In this document: piece after piece, positions 44,462-52,166 of the stretch
Layout: the number at the start of each line of letters is the position of its first letter
How positions within the stretch are numbered: position 1 is the first letter of the stretch
Assembly: GCF_025699255.1 (NCBI RefSeq)
Contig: NZ_JAILWA010000004.1
Location: 45,834 to 109,833, forward strand
From: Nitrosopumilus sp.
GTDB lineage: Archaea; Thermoproteota; Nitrososphaeria; Nitrososphaerales; Nitrosopumilaceae
Direction of reading: 5' to 3'
DNA: 64,000 bases
The notes under the pieces: model-generated
What the model saw: the letters and a program-made list of their open reading frames with translations, nothing else
What the model was told of the DNA's origin: nothing
Database searches by the model: none
Program-made: the position numbers and the translations under genes

Positions 44462-45325
44462 TTGAAACAAGTCTTTGATCAAATTTCGCCTGTAATTCCA
44501 AAACCCTTTGTAAAATGGGCTGGCGGAAAACGTCAACTTATTCCAATTCTAAATGAAAATTTGCCAAAAACTTTTGGTACTTATTTCGAACCTTTCTTGG
44601 GAGGCGGGGCTTTACTTTTTCATATGTTAACTGAACGTCAAGATCAAAAATGTAGTATTTCAGATTTAAATTCTGATTTGGTTTTGTCATATACTACAAT
44701 TAGAGATAGAGTTGAATCTCTGATCTCTTCTCTGAAAAATCATGAAAAAAACTATCAGAAAGATTCTAAATCTTATTACTATTCAATACGAGAAAGTAAT
44801 CCAAGAAGCCAGATCGAAAAGACATCCAGACTACTCTTTTTGAATAGGACCTGTTTCAATGGATTATATCGAGTAAATAGTAAGGGGAAATTTAATGTCC
44901 CCCTTGGAAAATACTCAAATCCAAATATTGTAAATGAAGATAATCTTCGTTCAGTTAGTCATATTTTGCAATCAAGTAAAGTATCCATTAAGTGTAGAGA
45001 TTTTGAGGCAGTTTTACGAGATGCCAAAAAAGGTGATCTTGTATATTTTGATCCTCCATATCAACCAGTTAGTGACACTGCTAATTTCACCAGTTATACA
45101 AACAAGGATTTCACATATGATGATCTTAGTAGGTTGGCAGAACTTTGTATAGATTTGAATTCTAAAGGATGTAAGGTTCTCTTATCAAATTCAAACTCTA
45201 AAGAAGTTGCAGAAATGTTCTCATCTAAACCATGGAAAGTAAATAAAATTCGGGCTAATCGTTCAATCAATTCTAATTCCAAAAAACGAACTGGTCATTT
45301 TGAATTATTGATTAGAAATTATTAG
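44462..45325 (+). CDS. Dam/DpnM-type adenine-N6 DNA methyltransferase, orphan
   Basis: 287 aa, TTG start. D12-class MTase motifs: PFVKWAGGKRQL (motif X), EPFLGGGALLFHM (SAM motif I), DLNSDLVLSY, LFLNRTCFNGLYRVNSKG, and DPPYQP (catalytic motif IV). This family (Dam, DpnM) commonly methylates GATC. No restriction endonuclease gene is adjacent, so it looks solitary and could be regulatory or defensive. It follows amoA directly; GATC sites occur in most amo-region promoters. Confidence 0.88.
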   Translation: MKQVFDQISPVIPKPFVKWAGGKRQLIPILNENLPKTFGTYFEPFLGGGALLFHMLTERQDQKCSISDLNSDLVLSYTTIRDRVESLISSLKNHEKNYQKDSKSYYYSIRESNPRSQIEKTSRLLFLNRTCFNGLYRVNSKGKFNVPLGKYSNPNIVNEDNLRSVSHILQSSKVSIKCRDFEAVLRDAKKGDLVYFDPPYQPVSDTANFTSYTNKDFTYDDLSRLAELCIDLNSKGCKVLLSNSNSKEVAEMFSSKPWKVNKIRANRSINSNSKKRTGHFELLIRNY

Positions 45326-45326
45326 A

Positions 45327-45400
45327 AGCTTCGAACGGGATCTGAACCCGTGACCTTTACATTACCAATGTAACGCTCTACCAGACTGAGCTACCGAAGC
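45327..45400 (-). tRNA. tRNA-Thr (anticodon GGT)
   Basis: Minus strand, 74 nt. Acceptor GCTTCGG pairs with TCGAAGC; anticodon stem TTACA/TGTAA with loop TTGGTAA gives GGT. A TATA-like element centred near 45427 is 27 bp upstream of the 5' end. No intron; CCA not encoded. Confidence 0.95.
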
Positions 45401-45491
45401 ACAAATTCACCCTGTGGAAAATCCTTATAATTCTTCATTCTGGGCAGATTTACTCTAAACTGTTAAATTTCACTCAGATTTTTATCCTTTT

Positions 45492-45613
45492 GGAGGAGTA
45501 ATCAAGCCTGGCCAAAGTAAGCACGTTGTGCTTTTGGACATGCAGGACTTAAGATCAAATAATGGGTGATCCTGTCTCTCAGGAGTTCGTGGGTTCAAAT
45601 CCCACCTCCTCCA
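45492..45613 (+). tRNA. tRNA-Leu (anticodon TAA) with two introns
   Basis: 122 bp, mature 85 nt. Acceptor GGAGGAG/CTCCTCC, T arm GTGGG-TTCAAAT-CCCAC, and a long variable arm. Intron 1 is 22 nt in the D stem (45518-45539): central helix CCAA/TTGG with 3-nt bulges AGT and ACA; removal restores D stem ATC/GAT. Intron 2 is 15 nt at position 37/38 (45554-45568): central helix CTTA/TGGG with bulges AGA and TGA; removal restores CAGGA-CTTAAGA-TCCTG. Both show complete bulge-helix-bulge motifs. A TATA-like gttaaatt precedes the gene. Confidence 0.93.
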
Positions 45614-45614
45614 C

Positions 45615-46001
45615 TTATCTTGGATTTTTGATTCCTCTGGCGTTTAGAACTTCATAAACATCTGGCAATGAGAATACAAATCCAACATGGACGCAATCTT
45701 TCTCATCACAGAGCTGACAAAATAATTCTCCTTTCTGAATTGCAACTTCTGCAATTCTGTTTTTGATATTATCTTTTAGAACAACACGGTCATCATCAAC
45801 TGAAATTTTTTCAATCTTTGGAGCATATCTTGCAAAGGTCTTGTCCTTTTGCATCATCTCCTCTAACATGTAAGTTACATAACCGGAAAAACTGTTGACC
45901 CCTTTCATTGTTAGGTCGTCTTTACTCTTTTGATAAACTTCATGGAATTTATCATAAACAGTTTCTGAGACAGTGATTGATTTGAATCCGGCTTTTGGCA
46001 A
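45615..46001 (-). CDS. Hypothetical protein with N-terminal RHH-like segment and Cys/His site
   Basis: About 128 aa if the TTG at 46001 (LPKAGFKSITVSETVYDKF) is the start; an ATG at 46079 would add 26 residues. I prefer TTG because a TATA-like element (46037-46044, reverse) predicts transcription from ~46014. The N-terminus resembles a ribbon-helix-helix DNA-binding strand-helix, and the C-terminus holds CQLCDEKDCVHVGF, a possible metal site. Probably a small regulator. Confidence 0.65.
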   Translation of the reverse strand: MPKAGFKSITVSETVYDKFHEVYQKSKDDLTMKGVNSFSGYVTYMLEEMMQKDKTFARYAPKIEKISVDDDRVVLKDNIKNRIAEVAIQKGELFCQLCDEKDCVHVGFVFSLPDVYEVLNARGIKNPR

Positions 46002-46089
46002 TTTACTTTTCCTTACCGTATTGTACAGTACCCAAGTATATAATGTTTTATTGTTGGATTCTGATGGGGAGAAGATCAAGTATATTAAA

Positions 46090-46203
46090 ATGAATGAGGA
46101 ATTACAAATGCGATTACAACAACAATCTCAGAAATTGAACGTCACACAAGGTTGGCTTATTGGGGCGGGATTGTTACTATTTCTTAGTTTATTGGATGAT
46201 TGA
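46090..46203 (+). CDS. 37-aa single-pass membrane microprotein
   Basis: Begins MNEELQMRLQQQSQKLNV, a polar amphipathic helix, then one hydrophobic helix (GWLIGAGLLLFLSLL) and DD. A TATA box tatataat (46037-46044) shared head-to-head with the minus-strand gene predicts a ~23-nt leader. It precedes two tiny zinc-protein genes on the same strand with almost no gaps. Function unknown. Confidence 0.5.
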   Translation: MNEELQMRLQQQSQKLNVTQGWLIGAGLLLFLSLLDD

Positions 46204-46205
46204 TA

Positions 46206-46334
46206 ATGAAAATGAGAAGAAAACCTCCTTACATTTGTGTATGCGGTGAAAAATTTACGAATATGGAAGATTTAACAGGTCATAAAGAATGGGCTTGTGA
46301 CAGGGTTCTAAAACAAAGAAAAAAGATGGATTAG
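46206..46334 (+). CDS. 42-aa zinc-finger-like microprotein
   Basis: Starts ATG 46206, 2 bp after the previous stop, ends TAG 46334. Contains CVCGEKFTNMEDLTGHKEWAC: a Cys-x-Cys, a C2H2-finger-like spacer and His, then a final Cys, so a CCHC-type metal site is plausible. Basic throughout (RRK, KQRKK). It may bind nucleic acid. Confidence 0.6.
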   Translation: MKMRRKPPYICVCGEKFTNMEDLTGHKEWACDRVLKQRKKMD

Positions 46335-46336
46335 TT

Positions 46337-46477
46337 TTGGATTGTCCTAAATGTAAAATTGAAATGGAAAAAGGACACATTACTGCAAAATCAAAAGGAA
46401 AATTGATGTATTCTACAAACTGGTATTGTGAGAAATGTGGTCATAGAGAATTTAGTCAGCATAATGTTGAATTTTAA
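46337..46477 (+). CDS. 46-aa zinc-ribbon microprotein
   Basis: TTG start 46337, stop TAA 46475-46477, 2 bp after the previous gene. Two CxxC knuckles, CPKC near the N-terminus and CEKC at residues 31-34, form a classic zinc ribbon. Probably translated with the preceding microproteins from one message. Confidence 0.6.
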   Translation: MDCPKCKIEMEKGHITAKSKGKLMYSTNWYCEKCGHREFSQHNVEF

Positions 46478-46572
46478 CAATGTTGAATTCAAAATTAGTT
46501 GAATTATCACTAACCTTGAGTCAATTCCAAACCCATGATCAGTAATTTATCAAATTCAGAATATGTCAAAAT

Positions 46573-46752
46573 ATGTCTCAATACTTAGGCAACACAAACA
46601 CAATGGAAGTTCATAATCTGTTTAATCAGCAGACGAATTGCCAAATCAATGAAATAAAATTTGAGCACAGACGAGATTTTTCTAGCCTCACTGTTGCTCA
46701 TGCACAGGGTTTTGATAATTGTGCTTATTGCATTGGTGGTTCTACTAGATAG
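46573..46752 (+). CDS. 59-aa Ada-like metal-binding small protein
   Basis: ATG 46573 to TAG 46750-46752. The layout YLGNTNTMEVHNL ... NCQI ... F-SL-VAHAQGFDNCAYCIGG matches the metal-binding module of Ada-like proteins (YxGNxxxxxxHxxxCxxI ... AxxxGYxxCxxC): one His, one Cys and a final CxxC could bind zinc. The opposite-strand reading of this region was rejected in its favour. Confidence 0.6.
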   Translation: MSQYLGNTNTMEVHNLFNQQTNCQINEIKFEHRRDFSSLTVAHAQGFDNCAYCIGGSTR

Positions 46753-46880
46753 AACCATTTTTTTATGTCCCGCCTGAAAACACGAATAAAATGTCCCACT
46801 CATGAAACAGAACCATTGTGATTTAGCCTTACAATGTATTGAAAATTAGTCTTTATAGAATAGCATGGTCCAAGAGCACT

Positions 46881-47774
46881 ATGGGAAAAGGATACTCTAC
46901 TGAGGAAATTCGACAACAACTAATTTCAGTTTTGGATGATTCTGTTTCTGGAATGTCTGGAGTAGAGATTTCAGAAAAAATTGGTATTAATCGAATTACA
47001 ATGTCAAAATATCTCAAAGTTTTTGCAGCAGAAGGATTACTACGTCAAAAAAATATTGGAAATGTTACTTTGTGGTTTTTAGAACCTGGTCAAGAATCTT
47101 TTAACTTTCCTGATGATTATTTCAAAGTGATCCCACAATATCTAGAATATTTGGTAAAGGGAACTGAAGATCAAGTTTTCTCTCTGATTCGAAATTGTTT
47201 GCATTCGGGAGGAACTGTCAATCGTTTGGTTTTAGAAGTAATTTATCCGTCTATTGAACATGTAAAAAAATTATATGATGATGGTAAAATTGGGACATCA
47301 GAACAAAACCTCTTGATGACTACCATATCAAAGTCACTTCAAATTTTTAATCAAAATCAAGTAGTATCTGATCCAAAAAAGAATGTAGTTGTTATTGCAG
47401 CTGATGCACAAAGCAGATTAAATTCTGAAGCATCTTCAGCAGTTTATCATTCTGATGGATGGCGTGTATCTCATTTGGGAGATATGTCCTCAGCAATCAA
47501 TGTCTTGTTTGATCTTGATTTCCAAAAATTAGTAGGAAAAATTTGGAAACAAAAACCTGGGGTTTTGATAATAATTGTATTTTCTCAAACTGATGAAGGT
47601 CTCAATTTTTTTGCTGATTCTATAAATCCAATAAAAGAAAAGTCTGGAAAAAATATGAAATTGGCACTCTGTGGAAAGGTTTCTAAAAAATCTAAAATTC
47701 GTGCTGATTTGATATCTGAGAAAATTGAAGATATCTTACAGTGGTCTCAAACAGTATATGAAAATTCGAAATAA
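46881..47774 (+). CDS. HTH regulator with B12-binding-like sensor domain
   Basis: About 297 aa from ATG 46881. Residues ~1-65 form a winged helix-turn-helix (GVEISEKIGINRITMSKYLKVF). Residues ~80-165 resemble the helical cap of cobalamin-binding modules (SLIRNCLHSGGTVNRLVLEVI-PSIEHV-K-YDDGKI-TSEQ). Residues ~170-290 are Rossmann-like (NVVVIAADAQSRLNSEASSAVYHSDGWRVSHLGDMSS). The DxHxxG cobalt-ligating motif is replaced by DAQSRL, so base-off B12 binding is doubtful. A CarH/LitR-like architecture with a possibly changed ligand. Confidence 0.78.
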   Translation: MGKGYSTEEIRQQLISVLDDSVSGMSGVEISEKIGINRITMSKYLKVFAAEGLLRQKNIGNVTLWFLEPGQESFNFPDDYFKVIPQYLEYLVKGTEDQVFSLIRNCLHSGGTVNRLVLEVIYPSIEHVKKLYDDGKIGTSEQNLLMTTISKSLQIFNQNQVVSDPKKNVVVIAADAQSRLNSEASSAVYHSDGWRVSHLGDMSSAINVLFDLDFQKLVGKIWKQKPGVLIIIVFSQTDEGLNFFADSINPIKEKSGKNMKLALCGKVSKKSKIRADLISEKIEDILQWSQTVYENSK

Positions 47775-47781
47775 TACTAAA

Positions 47782-47856
47782 TGGGCCCGATGAGATTCGA
47801 ACTCATGACCTTTCGATTATCAGTCGAACGCTCCAGCCAAGCTGAGCTACGAGCCC
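47782..47856 (-). tRNA. tRNA-Ile (anticodon GAT)
   Basis: Minus strand, 75 nt. Acceptor GGGCTCG/CGGGCCC; anticodon stem TTCGA/TCGAA with loop CTGATAA gives GAT. T arm ATGAG-TTCGAAT-CTCAT. No intron. Confidence 0.95.
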
Positions 47857-47889
47857 ACGAACAAACCTCTAGGCTAGACTCATTTAAGT

Positions 47890-48444
47890 TTAATTTTCTT
47901 TCCACTTGATTGAACAGCCAATTGATGGATCAAAATCTTTTTCAATTTTTTCACCGGCAATTAGTTTCTCCATATTGAGAATCATTGTTTTTTCAGTTGC
48001 CTCATCATCTGGCTTCATTGCATTGTCTATTTTTCCATGAAAAACTAACTGGTTTTGTGCATTAAACAAGAAAGGGTCTGGAGTACACATGGCTCCATAT
48101 TTTTTTGCAACCTCTTGTGTTTCATCCACCAAATAGTCAAATTGAAATCCTTTTTCTTTTGCAGTTTCTTTCATTGCATCAAAACTATCTTCTGGATAAT
48201 CTGTAGAATCGTTACTGTTGATTCCAATAATTGCTATATCTTTTCCACATTTTTCATAAAGTTCATTGAGTGCATCAACTTTAGCCTTAACATATGGGCA
48301 ATGATTACACATGAAAATTACCAAAATTCCTTTGTAGTTGGAATAATCCCTCAATGAATGTTTTTTATCATCGATTCCCATTAATTCAAAATCGGGAGCT
48401 ATATCTCCTGTTTTTAGTTTAATTTGAGATTCTAAAAGTACCAT
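47890..48444 (-). CDS. Thioredoxin-like peroxiredoxin/TlpA family protein
   Basis: 184 aa. Thioredoxin fold with GDIAPDFELMGIDDKKHSLRDY, then the redox motif CNHCPYVKAK (CxxC with His between) and ATPDPFLF-like MCTPDPFLF containing the cis-Pro. Family members with CNHCPY reduce disulfides or peroxides in the cytosol. No signal peptide. Stand-alone between two tRNA genes. Confidence 0.88.
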   Translation of the reverse strand: MVLLESQIKLKTGDIAPDFELMGIDDKKHSLRDYSNYKGILVIFMCNHCPYVKAKVDALNELYEKCGKDIAIIGINSNDSTDYPEDSFDAMKETAKEKGFQFDYLVDETQEVAKKYGAMCTPDPFLFNAQNQLVFHGKIDNAMKPDDEATEKTMILNMEKLIAGEKIEKDFDPSIGCSIKWKEN

Positions 48445-48524
48445 AAGAAATCGATCTTGTTTTCAAATAAAATTCTTGCCAAGAAGACAACAATTAAAAT
48501 CCACAGTTTATTGATTCCTCATGT

Positions 48525-48598
48525 GGGCCGGTAGTATAGCCTGGTAGTATACCCGCCTTGCACGCGGGGGGTCACGGATTCAAATTCCGTCCGGTCCA
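48525..48598 (+). tRNA. tRNA-Ala (anticodon TGC)
   Basis: 74 nt. Acceptor GGGCCGG/CCGGTCC contains the G3-U70 wobble pair that identifies alanine tRNAs. Anticodon stem CCCGC/GCGGG with loop CTTGCAC gives TGC. No intron, CCA not encoded. Confidence 0.96.
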
Positions 48599-48610
48599 CT
48601 TCTAATATCC

Positions 48611-48672
48611 GATCAATGTTGAATTTCAGACTTCAGGATGGATTTAAATAGGATAAGTTTTCGTTTTATTCT
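48611..48672 (+). promoter_or_regulatory. Promoter of 33-aa membrane microprotein with GATC element
   Basis: GATC at 48611-48614 is 32 bp upstream of tttaaata (48643-48650). The TATA centre is 27 bp before the ATG at 48673, giving a leaderless message. Confidence 0.55.
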
Positions 48673-48774
48673 ATGACAAGCGCAGTAGATGGATGGCCGG
48701 TATGGATTCCACTCATTGTTGGTTTAGCTCCAGGTTTAATATACTGGTTAGCAATTACCGCTAAGAGAAAATAA
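48673..48774 (+). CDS. 33-aa single-pass membrane microprotein
   Basis: ATG 48673, TAA 48772-48774. A polar start MTSAVDGWPVW is followed by one hydrophobic helix (IPLIVGLAPGLIYWLAIT) and a basic tail AKRK. A precisely spaced TATA box and T-rich 3' sequence suggest strong independent expression, as for small respiratory or AMO accessory subunits. Function unknown. Confidence 0.65.
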   Translation: MTSAVDGWPVWIPLIVGLAPGLIYWLAITAKRK

Positions 48775-48895
48775 AATTTACATCTATTTTTAATTTCTTT
48801 TTATTCAAACTAGATAGTAGTGTAAACTGGGTTTAACGTTGTTACCTTTCTTGTTCACTATTTGATATGTTACCTGAAATTAATCCCTAATCTCA

Positions 48896-49972
48896 ATGAA
48901 ATTTATGATGAAAGCAATTTTGTGCTCATTTTTGATATTATTTTTATTTCCTGTTAGTCAAGGATTTTCACAAGAATATTATGACAATGCTCCTACACTG
49001 ACAGTCTCCCTTCACCAAGATTCACAATTTATTCATCAAGATTCTGATGGCTATACAATTGTAACAGGAATTGTTGCAAATAATGACCGTCTCACTGCAG
49101 TTTCAAATATCAAAATCCAAGTAAATTTCTATGATGAACTTGATCCAAATCCGATAGAAATTGTACAAGGAACAAGTACTCTAGAAGTAATTCCTGCAAA
49201 TGGAAAGTCAACATACTCAATTCGCTCCGAAACTCCAAATCCTAACATTACTCAAGCATCTGTTTCATTGCTTGGATTTGATAATTCAGTAGCAAAACAA
49301 AAGGGACTAACCGTATATTCTACTGATGTATTTTTAGATAATTCTTTTAGATTCTCAGGAGTCTTACAAAACGGTGGAGCCCCAAATTCTGATACTAACG
49401 TATATCTTGCATTTTATGATGGGTTTGAGCCCTCTAGAATACTTAGTGTATCTACAATAGAGTTGGGAGATGTAGAACCAAATGGTGAGGTTTCATTTGA
49501 TATAATTGAAGATATTGATTCTAGAGCAGTTGGGTTTTTGTTATTTGCAGAATCTAACATTTTTTATTCTGATTTCATTGACATCAAAATTCCAGAACCA
49601 CAAATAACTAACAAACTGGTAACTATCTCTGGAGTGTCTGTTGAGGATTCTGATGGAAATCCTATATCTGAATTATCCGTTGGTTCCAGTGTAAACATAA
49701 AAAGTGAAACTCTGATTCAATTTGTAGCAGATCAAGAATCTAATGAAACCGCATATACTTACTATGTTCAGATAAAGGAATCTGGAAAATCACCCATTGT
49801 AGAATTCATTGGAAAATTTGACGGACGATTTATCGGAACTGGTCAAGAATCTCAATCTATAGATTGGATTCCTGAAAAATCTGGATTGTTTTTCATTGAA
49901 ACATTTGTGTGGGATAGAAATAATATCCCAATAGCTGATCAAGGTCCATTTGTTTTAATTGTAGTAAAATAG
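48896..49972 (+). CDS. Secreted hypothetical protein with FxLYD/Ig-like repeats
   Basis: 358 aa. Signal peptide at residues ~1-25 (MMKAILCSFLILFLFPVSQGFS). Two similar beta domains follow: TIVTGIVANNDRLTAVSNIKIQVNFYDEL ... and SFRFSGVLQNGGAPNSDTNVYLAFYDGF. These resemble FxLYD-type extracellular modules, and a further Ig-like domain lies at the C-terminus. No anchor seen. A cell-surface or secreted role is likely. Confidence 0.75.
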   Translation: MKFMMKAILCSFLILFLFPVSQGFSQEYYDNAPTLTVSLHQDSQFIHQDSDGYTIVTGIVANNDRLTAVSNIKIQVNFYDELDPNPIEIVQGTSTLEVIPANGKSTYSIRSETPNPNITQASVSLLGFDNSVAKQKGLTVYSTDVFLDNSFRFSGVLQNGGAPNSDTNVYLAFYDGFEPSRILSVSTIELGDVEPNGEVSFDIIEDIDSRAVGFLLFAESNIFYSDFIDIKIPEPQITNKLVTISGVSVEDSDGNPISELSVGSSVNIKSETLIQFVADQESNETAYTYYVQIKESGKSPIVEFIGKFDGRFIGTGQESQSIDWIPEKSGLFFIETFVWDRNNIPIADQGPFVLIVVK

Positions 49973-50076
49973 AATATTCCCAAATCTTCTCAAAATAATA
50001 AAATTCATGTCTGATTTAGATTACTAATGTTGTCTATGACTAGTAGATTTATTTTCAAAGAATTCTATGGTTCTAT

Positions 50077-50553
50077 ATGACAAAATTTGCGATTGTAGCA
50101 ATGGGTGGAACTTTTGATATTATACATAAAGGACACACTACTTTACTTTCAAACGCATTTGATGTTTCTGACAATGTTATCATTGGTCTAACAAGTGATG
50201 AATTTGCAGCTAAAAAAGGCAAAATTCCTATAAATAATTATGATCAACGATTTGAAAATTTGACTAATGTAATTTCAAAAGAATTTCCAAATAAATTATT
50301 TGAAATAAGTAAATTGGAAAATGATTTTGGTCCTGCAGTTTTAAAAAAAGAAGTTGAAGCTTTGATAGTTAGTGATGAAACAAGTAATCAAGGTCAAAAA
50401 CTCAATGAATTAAGAGCTCAGAAAAATCTCCCACCTGTTCAAATTGTAACTGTTCCTATGTTTTTGGCAAAGGATGGTACAAGAATTTCTACTACTAGAA
50501 TTAAAAATTCTGAAATTGATGCTGATGGAAACTTGTTATCAATTGACAAATAG
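50077..50553 (+). CDS. coaD: Archaeal phosphopantetheine adenylyltransferase
   Basis: 158 aa. Nucleotidyltransferase fold with the first motif GGTFDIIHKGH (HxGH) and the second RISTTRI (ISxTR). Archaeal CoaD/PPAT converts 4'-phosphopantetheine to dephospho-CoA in coenzyme A synthesis. Length and the EALIVSDET and NELRAQKNLPPVQIV segments fit the archaeal group. Independent gene between two hypotheticals. Confidence 0.9.
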   Translation: MTKFAIVAMGGTFDIIHKGHTTLLSNAFDVSDNVIIGLTSDEFAAKKGKIPINNYDQRFENLTNVISKEFPNKLFEISKLENDFGPAVLKKEVEALIVSDETSNQGQKLNELRAQKNLPPVQIVTVPMFLAKDGTRISTTRIKNSEIDADGNLLSIDK

Positions 50554-50605
50554 CTTACTGAACTTTGAGTAATTGGAATAAAACAAAATTCATGGATTGA
50601 GCCTC

Positions 50606-50935
50606 ATGGCAATCATTAATCATATGATGAAAAAAATTGATACTGATGTGGCTAATCTAAAACAAGGTCTCCATCCTCAAAATCTGTCATATTGGTATGA
50701 TAAAATCATTAAAGAAACAATTGAAATGGCTCCTCCTTGGTTGCAAGATAAAATCAAAGTTCACCAAGATCCTGTCCTAACAATGAAATTCAATTTAGAT
50801 ATATCAAAACGGGCTGTTAGATATTTTATGATTGTAGTTGATAATAATCTGGATGATATGCCCTATTCTACAAAACTCTATTTTCTGAAAGTTCAGGAAA
50901 TAATGTCAACTGAAATGGACAAATCTTTAGTTTAA
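50606..50935 (+). CDS. Hypothetical helical protein
   Basis: About 109 aa from ATG 50606; a TTG at 50597 would add three residues. Mostly helical, with LSYWYDKIIKETIEMAPPWLQDKIKVHQDP as its most distinctive stretch. No Cys, signal or transmembrane segment. Family not recognised. Confidence 0.6.
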   Translation: MAIINHMMKKIDTDVANLKQGLHPQNLSYWYDKIIKETIEMAPPWLQDKIKVHQDPVLTMKFNLDISKRAVRYFMIVVDNNLDDMPYSTKLYFLKVQEIMSTEMDKSLV

Positions 50936-51006
50936 GATATTTTTCATTCTAGGCATAAATCAAAGCTCTAAGTATCTATATCCAATAGATCTGAAATTTA
51001 CTATCA

Positions 51007-52104
51007 ATGGAATTCTACAAATCAAAGTTTTCAGATAAAAAAAAGTCTCGTAAAAGAACTAGAGACGATGAACCATCTCGTTCCTATAGAAATTCTAGAG
51101 ATGATAGAGGTTCACGATATTCTAGAAATGATAACAGGGGAGACTCTGCAATTGTAACTTGTTCTGATTGTGGTACTGAATGTGAAGTTCCATTTGTCCC
51201 AAGGACTAACAAACCAGTTTATTGTAATGATTGCTTTAGAGATAACAAGTCTCAGGATTCAGGACGTGATAGAAATGACAGATATTCTAGAGATGATAGA
51301 GGTTCACGATATTCTAGAAATGATAACAGGGGAGACTCTGCAATTGTAACTTGTTCTGATTGTGGTACTGAATGTGAAGTTCCATTTGTCCCAAGGACTA
51401 ACAAACCAGTTTATTGTAATGATTGCTTTAGAGATAACAAGTCTCAGGATTCAGGACGTGATAGAAATGACAGATATTCTAGAGATGATAGAGGTTCACG
51501 ATATTCTAGAAATGATAACAGGGGAGACTCTGCAATTGTAACTTGTTCTGATTGTGGTACTGAATGTGAAGTTCCATTTGTCCCAAGGACTAACAAACCA
51601 GTTTATTGTAATGATTGCTTTAGAGATAACAAGTCTCAGGATTCAGGACGTGATAGAAATGACAGATATTCTAGAGATGATAGAGGTTCACGTTTATCAT
51701 CTAGAAGAGAATCAAACAGAGATAATTCAAAACCTAACAAACCTAGAAGTGATAAATTTTTGAAAAAACAAGAGAGCTTCTATGCAAATGGTTCAGATAA
51801 ATTTTATGAAACAATTAAAGAAAAATTATATGAAATCTTGGGAGGTAAAATCTGTTCTACTTGTGGATTTAAAGATGAACGAGCTTTAGGAATTAGTCCT
51901 ATTTCTGAAAATGTAAAATCTGACAATTCTGGACGTGGAGGAGATGCTGCTTCGTGGGGAAAATATATCTCATCACCAGATCTTGCAAGAGAAGAACTCA
52001 GAGTATTTTGTTTAAATTGTAATCAAATTAGAGAACCTATTACAAAACGACCAGAAAATAGATCTAGACCAAAATCAAAAAAGAGTAAATATTTTCCTAG
52101 ATAG
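51007..52104 (+). CDS. RG/RD-rich zinc protein with three identical CxxC modules
   Basis: 365 aa, very basic and hydrophilic. Three 64-residue copies each hold TCSDCGTECEVPFVPR and VYCNDCFRD, a CxxC...CxxC zinc ribbon, separated by Arg/Asp/Ser-rich spacers (RNDRYSRDDRGSRYSR). The C-terminal domain carries another Cys set (CSTCGFKD ... FCLNCNQ). Low-complexity RG/RD linkers plus zinc ribbons suggest RNA binding or condensate formation. The copies are encoded by exact 192-bp repeats. Confidence 0.8.
   Translation: MEFYKSKFSDKKKSRKRTRDDEPSRSYRNSRDDRGSRYSRNDNRGDSAIVTCSDCGTECEVPFVPRTNKPVYCNDCFRDNKSQDSGRDRNDRYSRDDRGSRYSRNDNRGDSAIVTCSDCGTECEVPFVPRTNKPVYCNDCFRDNKSQDSGRDRNDRYSRDDRGSRYSRNDNRGDSAIVTCSDCGTECEVPFVPRTNKPVYCNDCFRDNKSQDSGRDRNDRYSRDDRGSRLSSRRESNRDNSKPNKPRSDKFLKKQESFYANGSDKFYETIKEKLYEILGGKICSTCGFKDERALGISPISENVKSDNSGRGGDAASWGKYISSPDLAREELRVFCLNCNQIREPITKRPENRSRPKSKKSKYFPR
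51093..51684 (+). repeat. Exact 192-bp in-frame tandem repeat, three copies
   Basis: Copies start at about 51101, 51293 and 51485, and a partial fourth at 51677. By eye they are identical base for base. 192 bp is 64 codons, so copy number changes keep the frame. Confidence 0.9.
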
Positions 52105-52166
52105 ACACTAAAATCATTCTTGAGAATTTGTTAACACTTTAATTATAATTATTTTAAAATAAATCT

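Noticed and set aside
44462..45325. Complete restriction-modification system
   Set aside because: No endonuclease gene flanks the methyltransferase; the nearest nuclease-like gene is 16 kb away and unrelated in context.
46585..46803. 72-aa minus-strand open frame
   Set aside because: The plus-strand 59-aa frame in the same place has a recognisable Ada-like metal-binding layout; the minus frame has none.
51093..51684. CRISPR-like repeat array
   Set aside because: Units are 192 bp, contiguous and in-frame coding; there are no short direct repeats with unique spacers and no cas genes.
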